Source: an uncultured Bacteroidales bacterium
GTDB lineage: Bacteria > Bacteroidota > Bacteroidia > Bacteroidales > P3
NCBI GenBank assembly: GCA_947303735.1
Contig: CAMYZD010000005.1
Coordinates: 1 to 41,474, forward strand
DNA length: 41,474 bases
Direction of reading: 5' to 3'
Of the stretch, positions 17,171 through 25,639 are shown piece by piece. Made by a program: the position numbers and the translations under genes. The notes under the pieces are model-generated. The model was not told where the DNA came from and did not search any database. It saw only the letters and a list, made by a program, of their open reading frames with translations. Numbering within the stretch: the stretch's first letter is position 1; each line of letters opens with the position of its first letter.

Positions 17171-18463
17171 ATGACTGCATTTCGTTATCATACAACACCC
17201 GTACTGCTACTGACAGGCTATCTGGGCAGCGGTAAGACCACTTTGGTCAACCATATCCTGACTAATAAAAAGGGAATTCGTTTTGCCGTGATTGTGAACG
17301 ATATAGGAGAGGTGAATATTGATGCCTCCCTTATTCAGAAAGGCGGCATTGTTGACCAGAAAGACGACAGTCTGGTGGCATTGCAGAACGGATGTATCTG
17401 CTGCACACTGAAGATGAACCTTGTCGAGCAGCTAAACGATATTATGAAGACTGGCCGCTTCGACTACATAGTCATCGAGGCAAGCGGTATCTGTGAACCT
17501 GAACCTATTGCCCGCACCATCTGTTCCATCCCACGTATGGGAGAGGAGTATACTCAGTACGGTGTCCCTAGGCTCGACTGTGTGGTTACCGTGGTCGATG
17601 CCTTGCGCATGCAGAGCGAGTTCGCATGTGGCGACCGCCTGCTGGGCTCCGCCATAGGGGAAGAAGATATCGAGAACTTGATTATTCAGCAGGTTGAATT
17701 CTGCAATATAGTGCTGATGAACAAGTCTTCGGAAGTGAAACCCGAGGAATTAGACCGTCTTCGTAAGATAGTGCTTCAACTAAATCCTGGGGTGAAGATT
17801 ATCGACTGCGACTATGCCCGTGTTGACCTTAACGAGATTGTCGACACCCATTTCTTCAACTATGACCGTACTTCAGGGTCAGCGACATGGGTGCGCGAAC
17901 TGGAACGCCTCACTTCAGACGAGGAAAACGAAGCTGCCAAGTATCCTGAGCACGGTCACGAGCACCACCATGAAGAGGAGGAACACCATCACCATGAAGA
18001 GGAGGAACACCATCACCATGACGAGGACGAGCACTCCCATGAAGGAGGTCACCACCACCATCATCACCACCATGAAGGGGGCGAGGTGGAAGAATATGGA
18101 ATAAGCACATTTGTGTACTACCGCCGTCAGGCCTTCGATCTCGACAAGTTCGACCGCTTTGTGAACCTCCATTGGCCAAAGGATGTGATCCGAGCCAAGG
18201 GCATTTGCTATTTCTCTTTTGATACCGACATGTCATATCTCTTCGAGCAAGCAGGCGTTCAGGTCAAGGTCTCAGAAGCAGGGCAGTGGTATGCCACAAT
18301 GCCCGAGGACGAGCTCCGGGAGATGATTCAACGCGATGCAGGACTAGCACACGATTGGGACGACGAATATGGCGACCGCATGCAGAAGTTGGTCTTCATT
18401 GGTCAGCACATGGATAAAGAGAATATCGTTCGTCAGCTCGACGAATGCCTTGTGAAAGAGTAA
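17171..18463 (+). CDS. CobW/G3E-family GTPase with His-rich metal-binding segment
   Basis: G3E GTPases of this type deliver or store metals such as zinc or cobalt. The 431-residue protein has the P-loop GYLGSGKTT (16-24), the metal-binding CICC motif (75-78, family CxCC), and the switch region VIEASGICEPEPIA. The G4 motif reads NKSS (184-187), where NKxD is usual. A Glu/His-rich stretch at about 260-302, with eight consecutive histidines, precedes the CobW C-terminal domain (from about 310). In the DNA, two exact 24-base repeats (17969-18016) encode part of this stretch. An in-frame ATG at 17141 would add ten residues without family similarity. No Zur-like operator was recognised. It ends at a hairpin (18466-18510). 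Confidence 0.88.
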   Translation: MTAFRYHTTPVLLLTGYLGSGKTTLVNHILTNKKGIRFAVIVNDIGEVNIDASLIQKGGIVDQKDDSLVALQNGCICCTLKMNLVEQLNDIMKTGRFDYIVIEASGICEPEPIARTICSIPRMGEEYTQYGVPRLDCVVTVVDALRMQSEFACGDRLLGSAIGEEDIENLIIQQVEFCNIVLMNKSSEVKPEELDRLRKIVLQLNPGVKIIDCDYARVDLNEIVDTHFFNYDRTSGSATWVRELERLTSDEENEAAKYPEHGHEHHHEEEEHHHHEEEEHHHHDEDEHSHEGGHHHHHHHHEGGEVEEYGISTFVYYRRQAFDLDKFDRFVNLHWPKDVIRAKGICYFSFDTDMSYLFEQAGVQVKVSEAGQWYATMPEDELREMIQRDAGLAHDWDDEYGDRMQKLVFIGQHMDKENIVRQLDECLVKE

Positions 18464-18465
18464 GC

Positions 18466-18510
18466 GTGTTAATGTGTGAATCGTTGACTAACGTATTCGC
18501 ACATTAACAC
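18466..18510. terminator. Hairpin between convergent CobW-type and S1/P1 nuclease genes
   Basis: The left arm 18466-18485 (GTGTTAATGTGTGAATCGTT) pairs with 18490-18510 over about 20 positions with one mismatch and one bulge, around a 4-base loop. It starts 3 bases after the CobW-type stop codon and ends 6 bases before the nuclease stop. The ACATTAACAC unit recurs in other spacers (about 28970-28995). Confidence 0.7.
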
Positions 18511-18516
18511 ATTCTT

Positions 18517-19290
18517 TTATCCATATATTTCGTTGAGTAATTTCGCTAGGCGGATACCAGCGGCGTACAGCTGCCACTCCATGCCAGATGCGAAATGATA
18601 GACGTATACGTAGCTATTCCCATTCCAGTTGGTCTGGTATTCGTATATTTCTTGGGTAAAGTGGTAGTTGTGCAGCAACAACTCTTCCCAGCTCATACGG
18701 CGGATGGCCTTCTTCTCGTTTTTGTACTTGAGCTCTAAATATTCCGCATACTCGGTATAGCTATAACCTACTGCATCTATAATGCCCTCATCCCACACCC
18801 AATGCAGGTTGTGCGGTTCACGGAACCATTCTAGTTTCACTCGGTTGCCTCCTAGATCCGATAAGTGGCCTGTGTGCATAGGACAGAATCGGTCGCCCAT
18901 AAGGTGGACGATAAACTTCAGGGCGTCGGCATTATTAGGGTCCCGGCGCAAGAGGGACACCAAACTGTCTGTGGCGCGAAACAGGTTACCCCCTACTTTA
19001 GGATAGTCTGTCAGCATGGCCACCACGGACGAATCTGTCAACCCTGAATCCATATCTTGGTAATGCCAGTCGTAACTGTTGGCATAGATAGTGTCATTTT
19101 TTATATTGTCCGCCCAAGTGGACCAATACACAATACCCCTTTCTCCCAGAATGCGGTCCACTCTATGACGGGCGCGGCAGTTGAGGTGGTCGTAGGCTAT
19201 CTGTGCCACAATGCGGTGGCCAGTGGCGCCCCAGGCCAGCAGTTGCACTGCGGGAAGGGCGAGCATCATCAGGCAGAGTATTCTTTTCAT
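18517..19290 (-). CDS. Secreted S1/P1-family nuclease (phospholipase C/P1 fold)
   Basis: Zinc-dependent nuclease of single-stranded nucleic acid, predicted periplasmic or secreted. The 257-residue protein begins with the signal peptide MKRILCLMMLALPAVQLLA. Cleavage there leaves an N-terminal Trp (WGATGH), whose amino group and side chain normally bind zinc in this family. The other ligands follow in order: His of GATGHR, Asp of WADNIK, His of YDWHY, HLMGD, HTGHLSDLGGN and HNLHWVWDEGI. The set appears complete, so activity is expected. The start at 19290 is set by the signal peptide; a longer frame (19338) adds 16 unlikely residues. It is the last gene of a five-gene minus-strand run, 22 bases after the helical-repeat gene. 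Confidence 0.88.
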   Translation of the reverse strand: MKRILCLMMLALPAVQLLAWGATGHRIVAQIAYDHLNCRARHRVDRILGERGIVYWSTWADNIKNDTIYANSYDWHYQDMDSGLTDSSVVAMLTDYPKVGGNLFRATDSLVSLLRRDPNNADALKFIVHLMGDRFCPMHTGHLSDLGGNRVKLEWFREPHNLHWVWDEGIIDAVGYSYTEYAEYLELKYKNEKKAIRRMSWEELLLHNYHFTQEIYEYQTNWNGNSYVYVYHFASGMEWQLYAAGIRLAKLLNEIYG

Positions 19291-19312
19291 ATATTGCTTT
19301 GCGGTATAGATG

Positions 19313-19837
19313 TTATTGCTTTTTCTTGATTGGGACACGTTCCCCTCTTAGTTTTTTTATCAGATGCCTTACCCCTGGCTTAAACTGTTCGGCGGGCATA
19401 AGTTTGAGGCTCTCTTCAAACTCCCGTTCCAGCTCGGGGTAGTAGTGGCACATCTGATATGCTAGTTTGAGGCATAACGCCTGCACACCAGCTGGCTCTT
19501 CCATCATCATCATATGCTTTAGGCAAAAGTCGAGGAAGTCTGTGCGAATGTCATCCTTGGGTATTTTCTGTCTCTCTACTAGGGAAAGCAGCAGCCGCAG
19601 CAGACTTGAGTCGGGTGTGCTTAATGCAAAGTTGATAAGTTGTTCCTGAGGCAGATCTCTTATTTCGTTAAGAGGCTTGTGTGTAAGCACCCATGCTGCG
19701 TGTCGAGCAATGTACTTATCTTCGTCTGTTATTAGAGCCATCAATTTGCGTGCTGGCACTCTGCTCGCAAGAAGACTAACGTCCTCTGCCCCCAACCTTT
19801 CATTTAGGATTTCCCGTATGCTGTCAATATCACTCAT
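19313..19837 (-). CDS. Helical-repeat protein of unknown function
   Basis: This 174-residue protein has no recognised catalytic motif. It is predicted to be all-alpha, with HEAT-like pairs (LLASRVPARKLMALITDEDKYIARHAAWVLTH and FALSTPDSSLLRLLLSLVER) and a basic C-terminus (KKLRGERVPIKKKQ). A cytoplasmic scaffold role is possible but unproven. The ATG at 19837 overlaps the stop of the acyltransferase gene (ATGA), which fixes the start and suggests translational coupling. Four consecutive Met codons occur at about residue 110. Confidence 0.75.
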   Translation of the reverse strand: MSDIDSIREILNERLGAEDVSLLASRVPARKLMALITDEDKYIARHAAWVLTHKPLNEIRDLPQEQLINFALSTPDSSLLRLLLSLVERQKIPKDDIRTDFLDFCLKHMMMMEEPAGVQALCLKLAYQMCHYYPELEREFEESLKLMPAEQFKPGVRHLIKKLRGERVPIKKKQ

Positions 19838-20910
19838 TTCTTTTGCTTTACTCCTAAAAGCCAATGGGCGAGGAATGGGCTTATGCGAATAATATTGCTA
19901 ATTATCATACAAAAGAAGATAACCAACAAAGAAATCATAATGGCAGTAGTGGTTTCAAGAATCAAATTGTTCGTATTGGAGAAGAATGTCCCTAGCATGG
20001 GTAGGGAGGGTATCAGGAAATAATGTATCAGATAAACATCCAATGTCCTTTGCCCAATGTATTGCAGTCCTCTGCCTATCCAAGTCTCTTTTGAAAAGAA
20101 TTGTTCATAGTGTTTGAATACTGCCACCAACGTGACTATACCTAAAAAGCTGATTGTCTCTTTTGTTAGCTTGGAAACTGGTGTGAAAACATAGTTGCTC
20201 TGTACATCGCTCCGACTGCAGTAGTATATGTAGAGGCCAGTAAACAGCAGTAGCAGTGCTCCTAAAACAAAAGAATTCCCCATCACTTTAAACACACGCT
20301 CACGATAGCATGAAACTAGGTTGCCCACTATGAAGAATTGAAAGTATTGAGCTATGTTGTAGAAACCAATCCACCTTGCAACCGTGTTGTTCTCGAAGTG
20401 GGTGACACTTCTGAATGACAATGCATATAACCCGATGGCAATGGCGACAAGAACCCATTGCCGTGTGGCTAGTTTGCACCTTCTTAACAGAAAAGAAGTG
20501 GTGTAGTATATGACGAACATGCCCAGCAATGCTTCTGTAAACCAATAGCCTAATTTGCTGGAACTATTGAAAAAAATACCTACCGCTTCTGCCGGGGTGG
20601 TGTCGAGCCTATGAGCATATACCAATGTTGAGTACAGAAGTCCGAAGAATAGCATCGGAATTACCTGTACACGTAGTTTTTTTAGCATACTATTGCTGTA
20701 GTGGCCCCAATCCCACACCTCTCCGATGCGATAGGCGATAAACCCGCTTACAAAGAAAAAGAGAGGCATGCGGAAAAGCCTGAAGAGGTCATTCACTCCT
20801 GTGTAGCCTAGAGGCATTCCCATGCCACGAACTTCCACATGGGAGAACACAACCAGAATCATAGTAAAACCTCGCAGGGCATCAATCCAGCCGATTCGTT
20901 GGGTCTTCAT
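19834..20910 (-). CDS. Acyltransferase-3 family membrane protein
   Basis: Members of this family O-acylate sugars or lipids of the cell surface. The 358-residue protein starts KTQRIGWIDALRGFTMILVVFSHV, with the family Asp-Ala-Leu-Arg-Gly motif and the catalytic-type histidine (H24). It continues with PLFFFVSGFIAYR and about ten hydrophobic helices. No SGNH domain is fused. The acceptor cannot be told. It starts 18 bases after the YkvA-like gene and overlaps the helical-repeat gene by four bases, so it is in the same operon. Confidence 0.88.
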   Translation of the reverse strand: MKTQRIGWIDALRGFTMILVVFSHVEVRGMGMPLGYTGVNDLFRLFRMPLFFFVSGFIAYRIGEVWDWGHYSNSMLKKLRVQVIPMLFFGLLYSTLVYAHRLDTTPAEAVGIFFNSSSKLGYWFTEALLGMFVIYYTTSFLLRRCKLATRQWVLVAIAIGLYALSFRSVTHFENNTVARWIGFYNIAQYFQFFIVGNLVSCYRERVFKVMGNSFVLGALLLLFTGLYIYYCSRSDVQSNYVFTPVSKLTKETISFLGIVTLVAVFKHYEQFFSKETWIGRGLQYIGQRTLDVYLIHYFLIPSLPMLGTFFSNTNNLILETTTAIMISLLVIFFCMIISNIIRISPFLAHWLLGVKQKK

Positions 20911-20928
20911 CGTATAAAATAATGGTCG

Positions 20929-21363
20929 TTAGGTATTAGCGATATTGCTTTTCTCAAACCACCCGTCCAGCGTGGCGTCGGCTTTGGCTTCTATTTCGGG
21001 GGTTATTTTATTGCTTATCTTCTTGATGACAAAAAGTATAGCGGCACCTTCGTCCACCAATCCCAACACCTTAAATACCGACCGTGGTATCAACGAAACG
21101 GGCATCACCACATACAATAGACAGCCATATATCATAGCTTTCTCGGTTGTAGTGGTATCGGTGTCAGTCAGCACATAGTAGGCCAGCAGCAAGGGACGTA
21201 CCGTGACACGCCCTGCCTTGTGGGCATAGTGCTTGATGTGTTTGAACGACCGCGAAGCACGCCAGGGCCATCTCACACCCTTCAGTTTTTCTACTAGGGG
21301 TTGTACATCCTTGCCCTTAATAAGGTAGGAAAGAATAGTGAGGCAGATGATAGTGATTATCAT
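20929..21363 (-). CDS. YkvA/DUF1232-family membrane protein
   Basis: The 144-residue protein begins with a hydrophobic helix (MIITIICLTILSYLI). The DUF1232 core is YGCLLYVVMPVSLIPRSVFKVLGLVDEGAAILFVIKKI, with the family PxSLIP.....LGLVDE pattern. The function of the family is not established. A longer frame (to 21426) starts in low-complexity TTGTTGTTAGTTG repeats and is not favoured. The C-terminus is cytoplasmic-looking. It lies in the five-gene minus-strand run with the acyltransferase. Confidence 0.8.
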   Translation of the reverse strand: MIITIICLTILSYLIKGKDVQPLVEKLKGVRWPWRASRSFKHIKHYAHKAGRVTVRPLLLAYYVLTDTDTTTTEKAMIYGCLLYVVMPVSLIPRSVFKVLGLVDEGAAILFVIKKISNKITPEIEAKADATLDGWFEKSNIANT

Positions 21364-21468
21364 GTTTATTTTCTTGTTGTTAGTTGTTGTTAGTTGAATC
21401 GTTTTTACACATTGGTGTGTAGCCAAATACGCCTACGTATCTAAAAGGGTAACGTGTTTTTTTCTCTT

Positions 21469-22227
21469 TTATTGTGCGCTGGCACTGCCACGATGGAATA
21501 TCAGTCGACCCTCGGAGGTGTATCCCAGTTCGCCACTTACGGTCAAATGGTCAGTTCTGGTGCGGAGCCCCAGCCCAAGAGGGCCGTCGAGGTGTACGTC
21601 GTATTCTGCTGTGCACGACACTGCCGCTGTACCATCAACCAGCGTGGGCTGCGATATCCGCGCCAGTTTCATGTCGTTCATCTGTAGGGCGAAAAGCCCG
21701 TGTCCATATCTATCTTGGCACACCTGCTGGGCATAGTCGTGCAGGTACACCTTGAAGTCGTAATCGGTCAAGCCGGTTAGTGCTGCCCGTAGGCGGCAGC
21801 TGTCCTCTTCTACGAGCAGCCAAGCCCAGGTATCGCGCACCACGCGATAGGGCGACCCGGCCATCTGTTGCGAAAGATAGCGTGCTTCCGACTTGAATGC
21901 CTCATAGGTATAGTGATTTTTGCTCAACAGGTCACCCATTTCACGAAAGGCCGTTCGCATCTCCCTCACCTCGTCGCAGTAGGCATACTGCTTATATTGA
22001 TACTGATTCAGAAAAGAGTCGCAGGCTGCCACCGCCCCTGCGGTGGAATAGAAATAGTCGCGCTCGGCAATCTGCCGATAGTCTGATTCACACTGCTGCA
22101 CCGCGGACAGCGAGGTCGTCAAGTCGCCAACTCGGGTTCTCGATTGTCCTGTGCAGCTCCAATCAAAGATGGTGTACACCGCCACGGCACCCGCTGCCAA
22201 CAGTAGCAAAATACCTTTTTTCGTCAT
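21469..22227 (-). CDS. Membrane-anchored protein of unknown function
   Basis: I do not recognise a family for this 252-residue protein. It has a short basic N-terminus and one hydrophobic segment (about residues 4-20), with a Cys at position 25 (DWSCTGQ) that is not a good lipobox. The next part (about 35-120) looks helical and the C-terminal third looks beta-rich (AVSCTAEYDVHLDGPLGLGLRTRTDHLTVSGELGYT). It is probably periplasmic and anchored by the N-terminal helix. It is the most upstream gene of the minus-strand run; 105 bases with TTGTTGTTAG repeats separate it from the YkvA-like gene. Confidence 0.65.
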   Translation of the reverse strand: MTKKGILLLLAAGAVAVYTIFDWSCTGQSRTRVGDLTTSLSAVQQCESDYRQIAERDYFYSTAGAVAACDSFLNQYQYKQYAYCDEVREMRTAFREMGDLLSKNHYTYEAFKSEARYLSQQMAGSPYRVVRDTWAWLLVEEDSCRLRAALTGLTDYDFKVYLHDYAQQVCQDRYGHGLFALQMNDMKLARISQPTLVDGTAAVSCTAEYDVHLDGPLGLGLRTRTDHLTVSGELGYTSEGRLIFHRGSASAQ

Positions 22228-22637
22228 CGTTCCTATTGGTTTTGTTTATTATTTTGTTCCTTTTCTGACCAAAAATTGCATACTCGGGGAATTATAAGTG
22301 TCTTTCTTCGGTATTTTTGGTGAGGTTCCTTCGTAGGTTCGGTGTGGGTTCGCTGTAAGTTCGCTTCCCGAAGCGGACAAAGGGCGCACCTTCAAAGGTG
22401 CCACCAAAGGCCGATGAAATTAGAAATTAAGAATTAAAATTTGGCTGCCGCCGATAAAATTAAAAATTAAGAATTAAAAATTAAAATTGGTTGACGCTTT
22501 CATTTGTCTAATCACTAATCACTGTTCACTATTTTTTTGGTCACTAGAAAGGGGCAGGAAGGGGCTTGAAGGCGCAAGGATAGGTGGCGGATAGGTGTGT
22601 TGGTTTATTTTTTTGTTGTGGAATGGAAAATATGTCG
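22228..22637. other. Repeat-rich spacer upstream of metK
   Basis: No gene is visible. From left to right it holds: three GTTCG-containing units (22336-22367, GGTTCGGTGTGGGTTCGCTG); hairpins at CTTCCCGAAG (22367-22376) and CACCTTCAAAGGTG (22387-22400); AATTAAGAATTAAAA tracts (22429-22488); and a module at 22441-22522 whose two end motifs return inverted at 28852-28926. The metK promoter begins at the right end. Confidence 0.6.
22441..22522 (+). repeat. Composite dispersed repeat, copy 1
   Basis: End motif TTGGCTGCCGCC (22441-22452) and a 23-base end motif (22500-22522, beginning TCATTTGTCTAATCACTAAT) flank an AT-rich AATTAAAAATT tract. Both end motifs occur as exact reverse complements in copy 2. 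Confidence 0.65.
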
Positions 22638-22645
22638 TATCTTTG
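22638..22645 (+). promoter_or_regulatory. Bacteroidetes -7 promoter element of metK
   Basis: TATCTTTG matches TAnnTTTG, with TTG at 22616-22618 in the -33 position (19 bases between). Transcription should start near 22652, exactly at the 5' edge of the predicted riboswitch. Confidence 0.75.
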
Positions 22646-22652
22646 CACCCGC

Positions 22653-22706
22653 AAAGTGGATAGATTTGTAATGATTGCAACCACTGAAAAATAATGCTAA
22701 ACTCAT
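22653..22706 (+). ncRNA. SAM-II riboswitch (candidate) in the metK leader
   Basis: Stem P1 is AGTGG (22655-22659) with CCACT (22681-22685). The loop contains GATTT, seven bases, then TTGCAA (22663-22680), and is followed by GAAAAATAAT and GCTAAA (22696-22701). This matches the SAM-II aptamer layout as I remember it: P1, GAUUU-N7-UUGCAA, P1', A-rich linker, GCUAAA. A pseudoknot could form between ATGA (22671-22674) and TCAT (22703-22706). The location at the very start of the transcript of S-adenosylmethionine synthetase fits negative feedback by SAM. A covariance-model hit would settle it. Confidence 0.75.
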
Positions 22707-22758
22707 GTTTTTCACTACTTCAGTTACTTTTTCCACCGCTTTGCTTTTGTATGTTTAA
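22705..22758 (+). CDS. Possible 17-codon leader peptide ORF before metK
   Basis: An ATG directly after the riboswitch core opens a 17-residue frame (MFFTTSVTFSTALLLYV) ending 20 bases before metK. The first two bases of its ATG belong to the proposed pseudoknot strand TCAT, so SAM binding would hide the start codon. There is no Shine-Dalgarno site. Whether it is translated is unknown; it may be chance. Confidence 0.3.
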   Translation: MFFTTSVTFSTALLLYV

Positions 22759-22778
22759 CATTAAAAAAGTAGAGTATT

Positions 22779-24035
22779 ATGAGTTATTTTTTCACTTCTG
22801 AATCTGTTTCCGAGGGCCATCCCGACAAAGTGGCCGACCAGATTTCTGACGCTTTGTTGGACGAGTTTCTACGCCGCGACCCGAACAGCCACGTGGCCTG
22901 CGAGACGATGGTGACTACCGGATTGGTGGTGCTGAGTGGTGAGGTGACTTGTGAAGGTTATGTCGAGATTCAAGACACGGTGCGCGACGTGATTCGTAAC
23001 ATCGGCTACACCAAGGGCGAGTATAAATTCGAGGCGGACTCGTGCGCTATCATTTCGACTATCCACGGTCAGAGCGGTGACATCAACCAGGGTGTGAGCC
23101 GCGCCACGCTGGAGGAGCAGGGGGCTGGCGACCAAGGCATGATGTTCGGCTATGCATGCAACGAGACTCCCGAGTTGATGCCGCTGCCAATCACATTGGC
23201 GCATATCTTTCTGCAGGAGCTGACTAAGATACGCAAGGAGAAACACGAGATGAAATACCTGCGTCCAGATGCCAAGAGCCAGATTACTATAGAGTATAGC
23301 GACGAGGGGAAACCCCTCAGGGTGGAGGCTATCGTGATTTCGACCCAGCATGACGATTTCGATGAGGAGTCGGTAATGCTGACCCGCATCGAACGCGATG
23401 TGAGGGAGATATTGATTCCCCGCGTGATGGGACGGCTGAGCCAGGACAATCGTGCGCTGTTTGCCAAGGGCGACTATAAGCTGTTTGTGAATCCGACGGG
23501 CAAGTTCGTGATTGGCGGGCCTCATGGCGACACGGGCTTGACGGGACGTAAGATTATTGTGGACACTTACGGCGGGCGTGGTGCCCACGGCGGAGGCGCC
23601 TTCAGCGGCAAGGATGCCTCGAAGGTGGACCGCTCGGCAGCCTATGCGGCACGCCATATCGCCAAGAACATGGTGGCGGCAGGTGTTTGCGACGAGGTGC
23701 TGGTGCAGGTGGCTTATGCCATCGGAGTGGCAGAGCCGGTGGGACTATATGTGAACACTTATGGCACGAGCCATGTGGCGATGAGTGATGGCGAGATAGC
23801 CCACCGTATCGGCCTGCTGTTCGACATGCGTCCTTATGCCATTATTGAGCGTTTCGGGTTGAAGAATCCCATCTATGCCCCCACTGCAGCCTACGGACAC
23901 ATAGGGCGCGACCCCTATAGTGCCCCTGTCACCCTGATTGATGCCCATGGCAATGCCTATACCAAGACGGTGGACTTCTTTGGCTGGGAGAAGTTGGACA
24001 TGGTGGATGAAATACGCAATGAGTTCTCAATCTAG
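22779..24035 (+). CDS. metK: S-adenosylmethionine synthetase
   Basis: Makes SAM from methionine and ATP in the cytoplasm. The 418-residue protein has the ATP/methionine motif [21 protein letters not shown] (about 11-31, catalytic H14), the signature [12 protein letters not shown] and the phosphate-binding [23 protein letters not shown]. It ends normally for the Bacteroidetes form. The gene has a clear promoter and a predicted SAM-II riboswitch leader. pdxJ follows 63 bases later behind a possible weak terminator, so partial read-through is likely. Confidence 0.97.
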   Translation: MSYFFTSESVSEGHPDKVADQISDALLDEFLRRDPNSHVACETMVTTGLVVLSGEVTCEGYVEIQDTVRDVIRNIGYTKGEYKFEADSCAIISTIHGQSGDINQGVSRATLEEQGAGDQGMMFGYACNETPELMPLPITLAHIFLQELTKIRKEKHEMKYLRPDAKSQITIEYSDEGKPLRVEAIVISTQHDDFDEESVMLTRIERDVREILIPRVMGRLSQDNRALFAKGDYKLFVNPTGKFVIGGPHGDTGLTGRKIIVDTYGGRGAHGGGAFSGKDASKVDRSAAYAARHIAKNMVAAGVCDEVLVQVAYAIGVAEPVGLYVNTYGTSHVAMSDGEIAHRIGLLFDMRPYAIIERFGLKNPIYAPTAAYGHIGRDPYSAPVTLIDAHGNAYTKTVDFFGWEKLDMVDEIRNEFSI

Positions 24036-24042
24036 GAAGGAA

Positions 24043-24066
24043 AGGGTGCTGTCAGTACCCTCTTTT
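24043..24066 (+). terminator. Possible intrinsic terminator between metK and pdxJ
   Basis: AGGGTGC (24043-24049) can pair with GTACCCT (24055-24061), including one G-T pair, followed by CTTTT. It is short, so it may only attenuate transcription into pdxJ. Confidence 0.4.
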
Positions 24067-24098
24067 AGCGGAATAGACATTTCAAAAGAAAGCATAAG

Positions 24099-24812
24099 AT
24101 GACACAATTGAGTGTAAACATTAACAAGGTTGCCACGCTGCGCAATGCACGAGGGGGCCAGGTGCCCGATGTGGTGAAGTTTGCCTTGGACTGCGAGCTG
24201 TTTGGCGCGCAGGGTATCACGGTGCATCCCCGTCCCGACGAGCGGCATATCCGCTATAAAGATGTGTTGGACCTAAAGCCGGTGCTGCATACTGAGTTTA
24301 ATATCGAGGGTAATCCGGTACCCAAGTTTGTGGAGTTGGTAAAGAAGGTGAAGCCTGCACAGGTGACCCTTGTGCCCGATGCCGAGAATGTGCTGACCAG
24401 CAATGCGGGTTGGGACACGATGAGATTCCAATCATTCCTGTGCGATATAGTGGAGGAGTTTAAGTCGGCCGGCATCAGGGTGAGCATCTTTATTGACCCT
24501 GTGCCCCGGATGATTGAGATGGCAGCCAAGACAGGTACAGACCGTGTGGAACTGTACACGGAGGCGTATGCCCGGATGTATGCTGCTGACCCAGCGGGCG
24601 CGATAGCCCCGTATGTGGAGGCGGCCCGGGTGGCGCGTGACTGTGGGCTGGGACTCAATGCGGGACACGACCTCTCGTTAGAGAACCTGCGCTATTTCCA
24701 TCAGCAGATACCATGGCTTGACGAGGTGTCTATAGGCCATGCCATCATTAGCGATGCCCTTTATTTGGGCATTGAAGAGACAATACACAGATATAGGGAC
24801 TGTTTGGTGTGA
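24099..24812 (+). CDS. pdxJ: Pyridoxine 5'-phosphate synthase
   Basis: Last step of the DXP-dependent vitamin B6 pathway: condensation of 3-amino-1-hydroxyacetone phosphate with deoxyxylulose phosphate. The 237-residue TIM-barrel protein has [17 protein letters not shown] at the N-terminus, [14 protein letters not shown] (about 39-52) with the active-site histidine, [14 protein letters not shown], and [13 protein letters not shown] with the C-terminal active-site histidine. Length matches the family. It lies downstream of metK on the same strand and converges with aat, 31 bases away, with no clear hairpin between them. Confidence 0.96.
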   Translation: MTQLSVNINKVATLRNARGGQVPDVVKFALDCELFGAQGITVHPRPDERHIRYKDVLDLKPVLHTEFNIEGNPVPKFVELVKKVKPAQVTLVPDAENVLTSNAGWDTMRFQSFLCDIVEEFKSAGIRVSIFIDPVPRMIEMAAKTGTDRVELYTEAYARMYAADPAGAIAPYVEAARVARDCGLGLNAGHDLSLENLRYFHQQIPWLDEVSIGHAIISDALYLGIEETIHRYRDCLV

Positions 24813-24843
24813 GGGAGATAGAACTTTGACTAGGTGGCAGAGG

Positions 24844-25566
24844 CTACTTGGCAGAGTCGATGCCTTGCTGTGGAGACTCCCATTCCGACCAGTTGCCTTG
24901 GAGAGTGTTGTCGGGCCGAATCTGATTCAGCAGGGTGAGATATTCACCCCGAGGGATAGGACGTGCCCCGAGGGTTGCCAGATGGGGTGTCTCCTGCTGA
25001 GCGTCGATGAGGACGAAATGTTGGTCGAGACTGAACTGCACTAGTCGTGCGAAAGCCACTTTGGAGGCGTCGGTCATGGTGTGGAACATCGATTCTCCAA
25101 AGAAGAAAGGGCCTAGGCTGACGCCGTATAGCCCTCCGACGAGGCTTCCTTGATAATAGGTCTCAAACGAGTGTGCAATGCCTAGACGATGGAGGCAGAC
25201 GTAGGCCTGGACCATACTTTCGGTAATCCAGGTGCCCGATTGTCCCTGTGCGGTACGGTCGACATGGGCACAGTGGCGCATCACCTCTTCAAACTGGGTG
25301 TCAATACGGACTTGGAACTTGCCCGACTTAACTATGCGGCGCAGGCTTTTGCTATATCGGAAATCTTTAGGGAATAGCACCATGCGTGGGTTGAGTGACC
25401 ACCAAAGGATGGGGTCGTCCTCGTTGAACCAGGGGAATATGCCACAGCAGTAGGCGTTGATGAGCCGCTCGGGAGAGAGGTCGCCGCCAATGGCTATGAG
25501 ACCGTCGGGTTCAGACTCTTCGGGGTCGGGGAAGCCTGGATAGTGTGGGTCGAGCTGGTAAATCAT
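24844..25566 (-). CDS. aat: Leucyl/phenylalanyl-tRNA--protein transferase
   Basis: Adds Leu or Phe from aminoacyl-tRNA to proteins with N-terminal Arg or Lys, marking them for ClpAP (N-degron pathway). The 240-residue protein has FPDPEESEPDGLIAIGGDLSPERLINAYCCGIFPWF, WWSLNPRMVLFP, GTWITESMVQAYVCLHRLGIAHSFE and GGLYGVSLGPFFFGESMFH, the full family core. The C-terminus is slightly longer than average (after YLTLLNQIR). It lies 73 bases downstream of the phosphatase gene; the gap contains a 10-bp inverted repeat. Confidence 0.95.
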   Translation of the reverse strand: MIYQLDPHYPGFPDPEESEPDGLIAIGGDLSPERLINAYCCGIFPWFNEDDPILWWSLNPRMVLFPKDFRYSKSLRRIVKSGKFQVRIDTQFEEVMRHCAHVDRTAQGQSGTWITESMVQAYVCLHRLGIAHSFETYYQGSLVGGLYGVSLGPFFFGESMFHTMTDASKVAFARLVQFSLDQHFVLIDAQQETPHLATLGARPIPRGEYLTLLNQIRPDNTLQGNWSEWESPQQGIDSAK

Positions 25567-25581
25567 GTATTAGGTTTTAAG

Positions 25582-25636
25582 GGTTTAAAAGGTTTTAATG
25601 TGTTGAAGGTGAGTGTACCTTTTTATCTTTTAAACC
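25582..25636 (-). terminator. Inverted repeat between phosphatase gene and aat
   Basis: GGTTTAAAAG (25582-25591) pairs with CTTTTAAACC (25627-25636) across a 35-base loop. It sits just past the phosphatase stop codon on the minus strand. Low GC and a long loop make it a weak terminator candidate. Confidence 0.3.
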
Positions 25637-25639
25637 TTT

